Of a DNA stretch of 6,601 nucleotides, positions 1-4,701 are shown in pieces. This stretch comes from Bacteroidota bacterium (lineage in GTDB: Bacteria; Bacteroidota; Bacteroidia; M30B66): contig JAGQVC010000101.1 of assembly GCA_020438185.1 (NCBI GenBank), positions 1-6,601 of the forward strand, in the 5' to 3' direction. Within the stretch, counting starts at the first letter, position 1; the number at the start of each line of letters is the position of its first letter. Under the pieces are notes generated by a model. It worked only from the letters and a program-made list of their open reading frames with translations. It searched no databases and had not been told where the DNA came from. Made by a program: the position numbers and the translations under genes.

Positions 1-63
1 GGCGGTTTGGCCAATGTAATACCTATTATTTTGTTTGCTAAAAAGAATGTAAACCTGATACAT
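1..63 (-). CDS. GIY-YIG nuclease family protein, second copy (3' end outside window)
   Basis: This is the first 21 codons of a second GIY-YIG gene, running off the left edge. The start ATG is at 63 and the translated part matches residues 1-21 of the complete copy at 281-538, including the YYIG core motif. The DNA around it (1-117) is identical to 476-593 apart from one A in a homopolymer, so this is a recent duplicate. As in the complete copy, the ATG lies six bases beyond the T-tract of a terminator hairpin. Whether the rest of the gene is intact cannot be seen. It is presumably a single-domain endonuclease of the UPF0213-like group; its cellular role is unknown. Confidence 0.8.
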   Translation of the reverse strand, partial: MYQVYILFSKQNNRYYIGQTA

Positions 64-69
64 GGGATT

Positions 70-104
70 AAAAAAAAGAGTTTAATTCCGCTGAATTAAA
101 CTCT
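70..104 (-). terminator. Hairpin terminator, left copy
   Basis: A perfect 12-bp stem (AGAGTTTAATTC at 77-88, GAATTAAACTCT at 93-104) with a 4-nt loop is followed on the minus strand by eight Ts. It is the duplicate of the terminator behind the intact tRNA-Met. Here it sits behind the tRNA remnant and directly in front of the second GIY-YIG gene. Confidence 0.8.
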
Positions 105-106
105 TC

Positions 107-238
107 TGGTAGCGGGGCGAGGCAAGCTCGCCCCAGGGGGAAGGCAAGCTCGCCCCAGGGGGAAGGCAAGCTCGCCCCAGGGGGAAGGAAAGTTCGCATC
201 AAGCGTAAATTGAACCCCTGACCTCTGGGTTATGAATC
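107..238 (-). pseudogene. Broken tRNA-Met remnant, 3' half only, interrupted by repeats
   Basis: On the minus strand, 238-208 matches the intact tRNA-Met from just before the anticodon into the T-loop (29 of 31 bases, anticodon CAT kept). The 3' acceptor strand and CCA (CCCCGCTACCA) reappear at 117-107. Between them lie about 90 bases instead of the expected 5, mostly three 22-bp repeats. The 5' half (acceptor 5' strand, D-arm, 5' side of the anticodon stem) is missing, and the 3' side of the T-stem is lost. It cannot fold as a tRNA. It is either the decayed copy left by a tandem duplication or a tRNA 3' fragment carried as an attachment-site-like repeat. Confidence 0.8.
121..186. repeat. Three perfect 22-bp tandem repeats inside the tRNA remnant
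   Basis: Three exact copies sit at 121-142, 143-164 and 165-186, each containing GCAAGCTCGCCCC followed by AGGGGG. A degenerate fourth start follows at 187-197. Each unit holds a CCCCAGGGG palindrome. The first unit also pairs leftwards with the tRNA acceptor end: GGGGCGAG (114-121) and CTCGCCCC (127-134) form an 8-bp stem. There are no spacers, so this is a short tandem array and not CRISPR. Confidence 0.9.
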
Positions 239-262
239 TTCAATCAACGAGTGTTGATTGAA
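239..262. repeat. 10-bp perfect inverted repeat downstream of the GIY-YIG gene
   Basis: The stem TTCAATCAAC / GTTGATTGAA (239-248 and 253-262) has a GAGT loop. It starts right beside the point where the tRNA remnant loses its match to tRNA-Met, so it marks the breakpoint. There is no T-run, so a terminator role is doubtful on its own. Confidence 0.6.
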
Positions 263-280
263 AAGCGAGCTTGCCTCGCT
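261..280 (-). terminator. Possible weak terminator behind the GIY-YIG gene
   Basis: On the minus strand, a 6-bp GC-rich stem (AGCGAG/CTCGCT, 264-269 with 275-280) with a 5-nt loop follows the stop codon immediately and ends in a short run of four Ts. The short T-run makes it weak. The same hairpin is one copy of the 15-bp repeat found at 117-131. Confidence 0.4.
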
Positions 281-538
281 TCAAGCTTTTGACGGAGTGT
301 ACTTTTCAATAAACTTCTTCAAATCTTCTGAATTGAGATTTTTAAGTTTCCTTTCTAAAATCACAGCTTCACTTCGATTTGGCTTTGGAATATTCAATAA
401 TAAATCCCAGGGTAAATAAGGCCTTGTTGATGGAACAAGACCGGAATTGTGTCTTTCTAACCTTGCCGGCAAATCGGCGGTTTGGCCAATGTAATACCTA
501 TTATTTTGTTTGCTAAAAAGAATGTAAACCTGATACAT
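281..538 (-). CDS. Small GIY-YIG nuclease family protein (UPF0213-like)
   Basis: This complete 85-aa protein is the size of the stand-alone GIY-YIG domain. The first strand carries VYIL (residues 4-7) in the GIY position, followed by YYIG (15-18). Arg26 and the RHN group (29-31) fall where the catalytic helix is expected, and Glu62 in AVILERKLK matches the metal-binding glutamate. All key positions are present, so an active Mg-dependent nuclease fold is plausible; substrate and role are unknown. The ATG at 538 lies six bases after the T-tract of the tRNA-Met terminator, with no visible promoter or Shine-Dalgarno between. Expression would need read-through from the tRNA promoter or an unusual start. 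A second copy begins at 63. The link to a tRNA and to tandem duplication suggests a selfish or tRNA-associated element, which is inference. Confidence 0.85.
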   Translation of the reverse strand: MYQVYILFSKQNNRYYIGQTADLPARLERHNSGLVPSTRPYLPWDLLLNIPKPNRSEAVILERKLKNLNSEDLKKFIEKYTPSKA

Positions 539-544
539 GGGATT

Positions 545-580
545 AAAAAAAAAGAGTTTAATTCCGCTGAATTAAACTCT
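545..580 (-). terminator. Intrinsic terminator of tRNA-Met
   Basis: A perfect 12-bp stem (AGAGTTTAATTC at 553-564, GAATTAAACTCT at 569-580) with a 4-nt loop is followed on the minus strand by nine Ts. It starts 3 bases after the tRNA CCA end. It is placed to end the tRNA transcript, yet its T-tract runs almost into the ATG of the GIY-YIG gene. Confidence 0.85.
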
Positions 581-582
581 TC

Positions 583-659
583 TGGTAGCGGGGACGGGAA
601 TTGAACCCGTGACCTCAGGGTTATGAATCCTGCGCTCTAACCATCTGAGCTACCCCGCC
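583..659 (-). tRNA. tRNA-Met (CAT)
   Basis: This 77-nt tRNA has an encoded CCA (583-585 on the plus strand reads TGG). It folds fully: acceptor stem GGCGGGG with CCCCGCT (a G-U first pair), discriminator A, T-arm ACGGG / TTCAATT / CCCGT, D-arm starting GCTCAG, and anticodon CAT at 623-625. The anticodon stem has an A-C mismatch next to the loop. The first base pair is G-U and there is no run of three GC pairs beside the loop, so it does not look like the initiator. Elongator Met is most likely; tRNA-Ile2, where C34 becomes lysidine, cannot be excluded from sequence alone. Confidence 0.95.
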
Positions 660-670
660 AAATGGGGCTG

Positions 671-700
671 CAAATATACATGATTAGACTTTCGATGCAA
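671..700 (-). promoter_or_regulatory. Bacteroidota-type promoter of tRNA-Met
   Basis: On the minus strand, TTG (700-698) is followed after 19 bases by TATATTTG (678-671), a full match to the TAnnTTTG -7 box of Bacteroidota sigma-ABfr promoters. The start would fall about 5 bases before the tRNA 5' end at 659. It is the only promoter seen for the tRNA and possibly for the GIY-YIG gene behind it. Confidence 0.75.
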
Positions 701-716
701 GTACCCTGAAAATTTT

Positions 717-920
717 CTAGCCTGAACAGAATTCGCATTCGTCCTCAGGCTCGTTCAACTTGAGGTTTATCAATGCCACATGTTCCTGAGTAAGGGCGTT
801 CAGAGCTGTATCTCCCGGGAGCGCTTCCATTACTTTTAACATCTGGTTGTATCGAATTTGCCCTGACGACACCATTGCTTTGAGCTGATCCTCAAGGGTA
901 TTAAGTATAGTTTGTTCCAT
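717..920 (-). CDS. Hypothetical protein, 67 aa, C-terminal CxxC
   Basis: The family is not recognised. The protein is soluble and probably mostly helical, with no signal peptide or membrane segment. Residues 1-35 resemble an amphipathic helical pair (EDQLKAMVSSGQ, then QMLKVMEALPGD). The tail is acidic and ends in ECEFCSG, whose two cysteines could bind a metal or form a disulfide. The start at 920 is preceded by AAGAAAAAACGC, an A-rich leader typical of Bacteroidota starts. The gene ends 12 bases before the -33 element of the tRNA promoter and reads the same way as the tRNA. No TAnnTTTG box was found upstream. The coding evidence is an intact frame in a gap of suitable size and sensible residue composition. 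Confidence 0.65.
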   Translation of the reverse strand: MEQTILNTLEDQLKAMVSSGQIRYNQMLKVMEALPGDTALNALTQEHVALINLKLNEPEDECEFCSG

Positions 921-1131
921 GCGTTTTTTCTTTACAAGAAAGGAAACTGCTCAATTTGCCCGAATCTTCCCATGCGTTTTTTTCACTAAGTTTTTAACCT
1001 TCCGGGGTGTGGTCGGAACTAATCTTTACACTAGCCTGTTTGCACAATTTCAAGTGAACACATTAAGTCCGCAGGGCTGAACGGGTACGGAGCACTTTCG
1101 GGTTCGGCTGAAATGTCTAATTTCGCAGTGC
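921..1131. other. Divergent intergenic region between the 67-aa gene and the PAP2 gene
   Basis: These 211 bases hold the control regions of two divergent genes. A 13-bp direct repeat, CCATGCGTTTTTT, occurs at 917-929 and 970-982; its first copy covers the start of the 67-aa gene. No clear TAnnTTTG box is visible in either direction, only a one-mismatch TAATTTCG at 1118-1125. No RNA gene or terminator was recognised. Confidence 0.5.
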
Positions 1132-1773
1132 ATGAAACTCACCCGGTCTCAAAAGATTTTCCTGAGTACCACCGCAGGAATCTGGCTGATGCTGGTTTTA
1201 TTCAGTATTCTGCTGCCAAAGGCTCATGGCTTCTTTCTGATGCAGCTCCCCCACCCTGCTTCGCTTATCGTTTTAATGAAAGGAATAACTTTTCTGGCAG
1301 ATGGATTATTTGTGGTACTTCTGACTTTGACGGTTGCCCTGTTCGTGAACGCCAGACACGCATTGCTGCTGATAATGGGTTTCGCTTTAAGCGGATTGGC
1401 AGTGCAAACGTTAAAAAGAAGCGTATTTGCAGATGCCCCTCGACCGGTTAAATTCTTTGAAATTCACAATCATAAATTTGATATACCTGAAGGATTGAAC
1501 CCGCACCGTGACCACAGTTTTCCTTCGGGACATTCGGCAACAGCTGCTGCTTTGATGACATTTCTGGCATTCAGAAGCAGAAAAATCAATTTTGCACTGC
1601 TTTATTCACTCGGTATTTTCCTGATTGCATACACCAGAGTTTATCTGTTTCAGCATTTCCCTGTAGATGCTGCTGCGGGTATTTTAATTGGAGTTTTGTG
1701 CCAGCTTGTTATTGAGGCTTTTTCAGCCGGCAGGCTGAATAAATTAAACAGAAAACTGATTGCAAACAGATGA
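1132..1773 (+). CDS. PAP2-family membrane phosphatase
   Basis: This 213-aa integral membrane protein has hydrophobic segments at about 12-28, 44-70, 77-93, 136-146, 153-167 and 180-195. The phosphatase signature is complete. Motif 1 is K95 to RP (104-105), with eight residues between instead of the classical six. Motif 2 is PSGH (131-134), and motif 3 is TR (168-169), H175 and D179 (R-x5-H-x3-D), including the nucleophilic histidine. The family hydrolyses lipid phosphates or pyrophosphates such as undecaprenyl pyrophosphate, phosphatidylglycerol phosphate or lipid A phosphates. Which one applies here cannot be told. The stop codon overlaps the start of the GT39 gene (ATGA), which suggests translational coupling and a shared lipid-linked substrate or pathway. 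The start at 1132 was chosen because it gives the full first membrane segment; the frame opening at 1113 is a shadow. Confidence 0.9.
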   Translation: MKLTRSQKIFLSTTAGIWLMLVLFSILLPKAHGFFLMQLPHPASLIVLMKGITFLADGLFVVLLTLTVALFVNARHALLLIMGFALSGLAVQTLKRSVFADAPRPVKFFEIHNHKFDIPEGLNPHRDHSFPSGHSATAAALMTFLAFRSRKINFALLYSLGIFLIAYTRVYLFQHFPVDAAAGILIGVLCQLVIEAFSAGRLNKLNRKLIANR

Positions 1774-2471
1774 GACAGGTTAACCAATACCGGCTTCTGA
1801 TATTAATTGCAGGTGCGTTGCTTTATTTCCCGTTTCTTGGCCAGGCGCCCCTGTTCGATTGGGACGAAATTAACTTTGCAGAATCTGCCCGTGAAATGCT
1901 GCTTACCGGTGATTATTTTCGGGTACACATCAATTTCAGACCATTCTGGGAAAAGCCGCCGCTCTTTTTCTGGATGCAAAGCGCATCGATGTGGGCTTTT
2001 GGCATAAACGAATATGCCGCTAGGTTCCCCAACGCTGTGTTTGGCATCATCAATCTGCTTATGTTATTCGAAATTGGCTGTAAGATGCGGTCGGAACGCT
2101 TCGGATTACTGATGGCTGCATTTATGGGAGCCAGTTTTTTACCGTTCGTGTATTTTAAATCAGGCATAATCGATCCGGTTTTTAACACGTTCATTTTTGC
2201 CGGTGTGTGGAATATGGCCAAAACCGCGAGAGCATTCGGTACGCGCAAAGCTGGAAGATTTGCAATTTTTTCGGGAATATTTATTGGATTAGCAATCTTA
2301 ACGAAAGGCCCCGTGGCATTACTTCTGGCTATGCTCACTGCCTTTTTCTACTGGGCATTCAACCGATTCAGACCTTTTGTAAAAATCAGGCATCTTTTGC
2401 TTACTGTGGTTACCAGAAAAATGCTAACCACAGTAAGCAAAAATCAGGCATCTTTTACTTACTGTGGTTAG
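1770..2471 (+). CDS. GT39 glycosyltransferase, N-terminal fragment
   Basis: This is a 233-aa reading frame. Residues 1-214 are genuine glycosyltransferase sequence, including the catalytic-type FDWDE motif. The last 19 residues are read out of the insertion and have no family character. It contains the first part of the membrane domain but lacks the remaining helices and the C-terminal domain, so it is unlikely to work alone. Confidence 0.7.
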   Translation: MRQVNQYRLLILIAGALLYFPFLGQAPLFDWDEINFAESAREMLLTGDYFRVHINFRPFWEKPPLFFWMQSASMWAFGINEYAARFPNAVFGIINLLMLFEIGCKMRSERFGLLMAAFMGASFLPFVYFKSGIIDPVFNTFIFAGVWNMAKTARAFGTRKAGRFAIFSGIFIGLAILTKGPVALLLAMLTAFFYWAFNRFRPFVKIRHLLLTVVTRKMLTTVSKNQASFTYCG

Positions 2472-2482
2472 CATTTTTCTGG
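2381..2482. repeat. Interlocked direct and inverted repeats from a local template switch
   Basis: The order is: copy A (2381-2412), an inverted 26-base piece (2413-2438), copy B (2439-2470, one G-to-A change at 2457), then GCATTTTTCTGG (2471-2482). The inverted piece is the reverse complement of the wild-type junction sequence. It pairs over 25 perfect bases with 2458-2482 and over 14 bases with 2399-2412. All inserted material derives from the site itself, so this is not an insertion sequence. Confidence 0.95.
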
Positions 2483-3519
2483 TTTCTTCGTTGTGGTTCG
2501 GACTTGAAACCATTAAAAATGGCCCCTGGTTCCTAAGTGAATTCATTAGTTACCAGATCAGGCTTTTTTCAACTCCTGACGCAGGGCACAAACAACCCTT
2601 CTTTTATCATTTTGTGGTGGTGCTTATCGGTTGTTTTCCTATGAGTCTCATAGCCTTGAAAGGCTTGTTCCGCAGACCACAGTTCAGGGTGGAAGACCCG
2701 GATTTTCTGCTTTGGATGAAAATCCTGTTTTGGGTGGTTATGATATTATTTTCAATTGTAACAACTAAGATTGTCCACTACAGCTCAATGGCGTATCTGC
2801 CTTTAAGCGCAATTGCAGCAATGAGTGCTGAGGAATATTTGAGAGGAAGGCAGAAATGGACCCGAATTCAGACCTTGTTGCTGGTAATTCCAGGGATGGT
2901 GATAGGCCTCGCAATGCTTGCTTTACCCTGGGTTGGGCTACATCCCGGAGAAATAATTCCATTAATAAAGGACCCGTTTGCCCAGGCTAATCTGGAAGCA
3001 AATGTGAGCTGGTCGTATTGGGATATGATTCCAGGGGTTGTGTGGCTAATCGGTTTATTAGTAGGGATTTATTATCTGGGGGCCGGCACTTACAGAGCAT
3101 CTATGGTTTTTTTGGTGGGTGGCACATTGGTATCTACATTTCTGTTTTTGCTAATTTTTCCTGCAAAAATTGCAGGATACACGCAGCAGGCTGCGTGTGA
3201 TTTTTATTACGAACACCGGGGCGAAGACGTGTACATGGAAACCCTGGGGTTTAAAAGTTATGCGCAATATTTTTATTTCAGGAAACCAGGGGTTACGTCA
3301 AAAGAGTTGAGCAATAGTGTTGATTCGGAAGGACTATATCATATTGATGCACTCAGGTCATGGCTATTGACAGGCAAAATTGATAAGCCGGCTTATTTTG
3401 TATGTAAAATCCAGCATGCGGACGAGTTTCTGGCAAAACCCGGAATCGAATATCTGGGCGAAAAAAATGGTTTTGTATTTCTGAAACGGGACTTAATTAA
3501 TTCTGCTTCGCAGCGATAA
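2464..3519 (+). CDS. GT39 glycosyltransferase, C-terminal fragment
   Basis: This open frame of 351 codons starts at a GTG that is an internal Val codon of the restored gene, so no true initiation site is evident. It begins inside a membrane helix (SIFLVSSLWFGL), then carries HKQPFFYHF, a loop-helix region that looks like the ArnT-type middle section. About five more helices follow, between roughly 46 and 240, and then a soluble C-terminal domain of about 110 residues ending in FVFLKRD. It overlaps the N-terminal fragment by 8 bases in another frame. Confidence 0.7.
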   Translation: MVSIFLVSSLWFGLETIKNGPWFLSEFISYQIRLFSTPDAGHKQPFFYHFVVVLIGCFPMSLIALKGLFRRPQFRVEDPDFLLWMKILFWVVMILFSIVTTKIVHYSSMAYLPLSAIAAMSAEEYLRGRQKWTRIQTLLLVIPGMVIGLAMLALPWVGLHPGEIIPLIKDPFAQANLEANVSWSYWDMIPGVVWLIGLLVGIYYLGAGTYRASMVFLVGGTLVSTFLFLLIFPAKIAGYTQQAACDFYYEHRGEDVYMETLGFKSYAQYFYFRKPGVTSKELSNSVDSEGLYHIDALRSWLLTGKIDKPAYFVCKIQHADEFLAKPGIEYLGEKNGFVFLKRDLINSASQR

Positions 3520-3546
3520 ATAAACAAGGTGTATGGATTGGCTGTT

Positions 3547-3554
3547 TATCTTTG
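3547..3554 (+). promoter_or_regulatory. Likely -7 box for the pterin gene pair
   Basis: TATCTTTG matches the Bacteroidota TAnnTTTG box exactly and ends 16 bases before the ATG at 3571, giving a very short leader. No good TTTG -33 element is seen 19-21 bases upstream. It would allow the pterin genes to be transcribed independently of the broken glycosyltransferase. Confidence 0.55.
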
Positions 3555-3570
3555 CGCAGCAAATTGAGCT

Positions 3571-3984
3571 ATGATTTACATCACCAGACGAGAAAATTTT
3601 AATTCGGCACATAAGCTGTCCCGACCAGAATGGTCGGATGAAAAAAATGTTGAAGTATTTGGCAAATGTGCCAATACCAACTGGCATGGACATAATTTTA
3701 ATCTGTTTGTAACGGTTAAGGGAATTCCGAGTGCAGAAACCGGGTTTGTAATTGATTTGAAGGTTTTAAGTTCAATAATTAAAGAAAATATTATTGAAAA
3801 ACTTGATCATAAAAACCTAAATCTGGATGTGGATTTCATGAAAGGAATTATGCCTTCGACAGAAAATCTGGCGATTAAAATCTGGGACGAACTTGAGCCT
3901 CTGCTCAAAGTTCACGATTGTCAACTGCATAGCATCCGTTTGCATGAAACTGAAAATAATTCGGTAGAATATTTCGGTCAATAA
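3571..3984 (+). CDS. 6-pyruvoyl-tetrahydropterin synthase / QueD-family enzyme
   Basis: This 137-aa protein is of normal family length. Zinc ligands are H14 (SAHKL), H39 and H41 (WHGH). The catalytic cysteine is C33, and the Asp-His pair is D79-H80 (LDHKNLN). E126 (HETENN) fits the pterin-anchoring glutamate. The family converts 7,8-dihydroneopterin triphosphate to 6-pyruvoyl-tetrahydropterin (biopterin route) or to 6-carboxy-tetrahydropterin (queuosine route, QueD). The spacing from C33 to HGH is C-x5-HGH, as in animal-type synthases, whereas classical QueD has C-x3-HGH; that leans to the biopterin-type reaction but does not prove it. folE starts 14 bases downstream and makes its substrate, so the two genes almost certainly form an operon. 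No queC, queE or queF is present in this window. Confidence 0.9.
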   Translation: MIYITRRENFNSAHKLSRPEWSDEKNVEVFGKCANTNWHGHNFNLFVTVKGIPSAETGFVIDLKVLSSIIKENIIEKLDHKNLNLDVDFMKGIMPSTENLAIKIWDELEPLLKVHDCQLHSIRLHETENNSVEYFGQ

Positions 3985-3998
3985 TTTATTTACTGAAA

Positions 3999-4622
3999 AT
4001 GTCTGAAGAAGAAAAATACGAAGAGGAAGGTTACCGGAAAATAGACAGGTATAACGACGAGATTATTTCTGATATGTCGGTAAAATACCGTGACATTCTG
4101 GGACAAATTGGTGAAGATCCGGAGCGGGAAGGCTTGCTAAAAACACCAGAACGTGTCGCTAAGGCCATGCAATATTTAACACATGGATACGATCTTGACC
4201 CTTCCGAAATTCTGAAATCTGCCATGTTTACGGAAGATTATCGCCAAATGGTAATTGTTAAAGACATTGAGCTTTACAGCTTATGCGAGCATCATTTACT
4301 ACCATTTTTCGGAAAAGCTCATGTGGCATATATTCCAGACGGACGGATTGTAGGTTTGAGCAAGATTCCCCGGGTTGTAGATGCTTTTGCACGCAGACTT
4401 CAGGTACAGGAACGCCTTACAACTCAAATAAGAGATTGTATCGAAGAGAACCTAAAACCAATGGGGGTTGCAGTTGTAATAGAAGCTTCGCATTTATGTA
4501 TGCAAATGCGTGGAATACAAAAGCAAAATTCGGTTACAACAACTTCGGCATTTACAGGCGAATTTTTAAAAGAAAAAACGAGGGCTGAATTTATCAGTTT
4601 AATTGGTGCAAATTTGCATTAA
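3999..4622 (+). CDS. folE: GTP cyclohydrolase I
   Basis: This 207-aa protein converts GTP to 7,8-dihydroneopterin triphosphate and formate, the entry step to folate, biopterin and (through QueD) queuosine. Zinc ligands are C96 and H99 (SLCEHHLLPF) and C167 (SHLCMQMRG); H98 and H165 match the catalytic histidines. GLSKIPRVVDAFARRLQVQE (119-138) and the ending TRAEFISLI are standard type I signatures. The first 20 or so residues are acidic, charged and probably disordered, as is common for the variable N-terminus. The gene follows the pterin synthase gene by 14 bases, so it probably shares the promoter near 3547, and it is followed by a hairpin at 4657-4697. It is the canonical zinc type (FolE1), not the zinc-independent FolE2. 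Confidence 0.97.
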   Translation: MSEEEKYEEEGYRKIDRYNDEIISDMSVKYRDILGQIGEDPEREGLLKTPERVAKAMQYLTHGYDLDPSEILKSAMFTEDYRQMVIVKDIELYSLCEHHLLPFFGKAHVAYIPDGRIVGLSKIPRVVDAFARRLQVQERLTTQIRDCIEENLKPMGVAVVIEASHLCMQMRGIQKQNSVTTTSAFTGEFLKEKTRAEFISLIGANLH

Positions 4623-4656
4623 TTACAATTAAAAAAATTCGGTTTATAGCATAAAC

Positions 4657-4701
4657 CATCCGCCGAAAGGCGTGGTAGATGGCGCCTCCGGCGGATGTTT
4701 T
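4657..4701 (+). terminator. Probable terminator hairpin after folE
   Basis: The outer stem is CATCCGCCG (4657-4665) with CGGCGGATG (4689-4697). An inner AGGCG/CGCCT stem (4668-4672 and 4683-4687) has a 10-nt loop. A short TTTT follows. The T-run is modest and the structure is larger than a minimal terminator, so it could also be a dispersed GC-rich intergenic repeat acting as a transcript end. Confidence 0.6.

Larger units (their letters stand above)
117..279. repeat. 15-bp palindromic repeat present in both orientations (117-131 and 265-279)
   Basis: GCGAGGCAAGCTCGC at 117-131 occurs as its exact reverse complement at 265-279. Each copy folds as a GCGAG/CTCGC hairpin with a 5-nt GCAAG or CTTGC loop. 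One copy joins the tRNA acceptor end to the 22-bp repeats; the other lies directly behind the GIY-YIG stop codon. The pair frames the whole tRNA remnant, which suggests a small dispersed repeat used as a boundary, or one inserted at both ends. Confidence 0.75.
1..593. repeat. Tandem duplication of a tRNA 3' end - terminator - GIY-YIG unit, period about 476 bp
   Basis: Positions 1-117 recur at 476-593. The only difference is 8 versus 9 As in the A-tract (70-77 versus 545-553). The shared block holds the first 21 codons of a GIY-YIG gene, the terminator hairpin and the last 11 bases of tRNA-Met (CCCCGCTACCA on the minus strand). Beyond it the copies diverge: the right copy continues into an intact tRNA, while the left continues into 22-bp repeats and then a tRNA remnant at 208-238. 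The near identity points to recent duplication or ongoing exchange between copies. Confidence 0.9.
1770..3519 (+). pseudogene. ArnT/PMT-type GT39 glycosyltransferase, disrupted by a 58-bp insertion
   Basis: Deleting 2413-2470 joins the two halves into one frame of 563 codons plus stop, a normal length for this family. The N-terminal part has a first membrane helix (about 8-24), the acidic motif FDWDE (29-33) with AESAREML, and EKPP (61-64). These are hallmarks of GT-C enzymes that move a sugar from a polyprenyl-phosphate donor to a lipid or protein on the outer face of the inner membrane. The C-terminal part has further helices and a soluble C-terminal domain. The ATG overlaps the PAP2 stop codon, so the pair was probably co-expressed. 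The insertion causes a frameshift and stops the frame at 2471, so no full-length product is expected. An assembly or amplification artefact is the main alternative; in that case the gene is intact. Confidence 0.85.

Noticed and set aside
121..197. Possible CRISPR array
   Set aside because: The three 22-bp repeats are directly adjacent with no spacers, and no cas genes are present.
1113..1451. 112-codon open frame overlapping the PAP2 gene
   Set aside because: It lies in another frame of a gene with a complete PAP2 signature, and its translation has no family character.
1913..2338. Long minus-strand frame opposite the glycosyltransferase
   Set aside because: It is the antisense shadow of a clear membrane-protein coding sequence, with no recognisable motif of its own.
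2381..2482. Programmed ribosomal frameshift or insertion sequence in the glycosyltransferase
   Set aside because: The frame is lost through a 58-bp insertion made only of local direct and inverted copies. There is no slippery site, transposase or target duplication of a foreign element.
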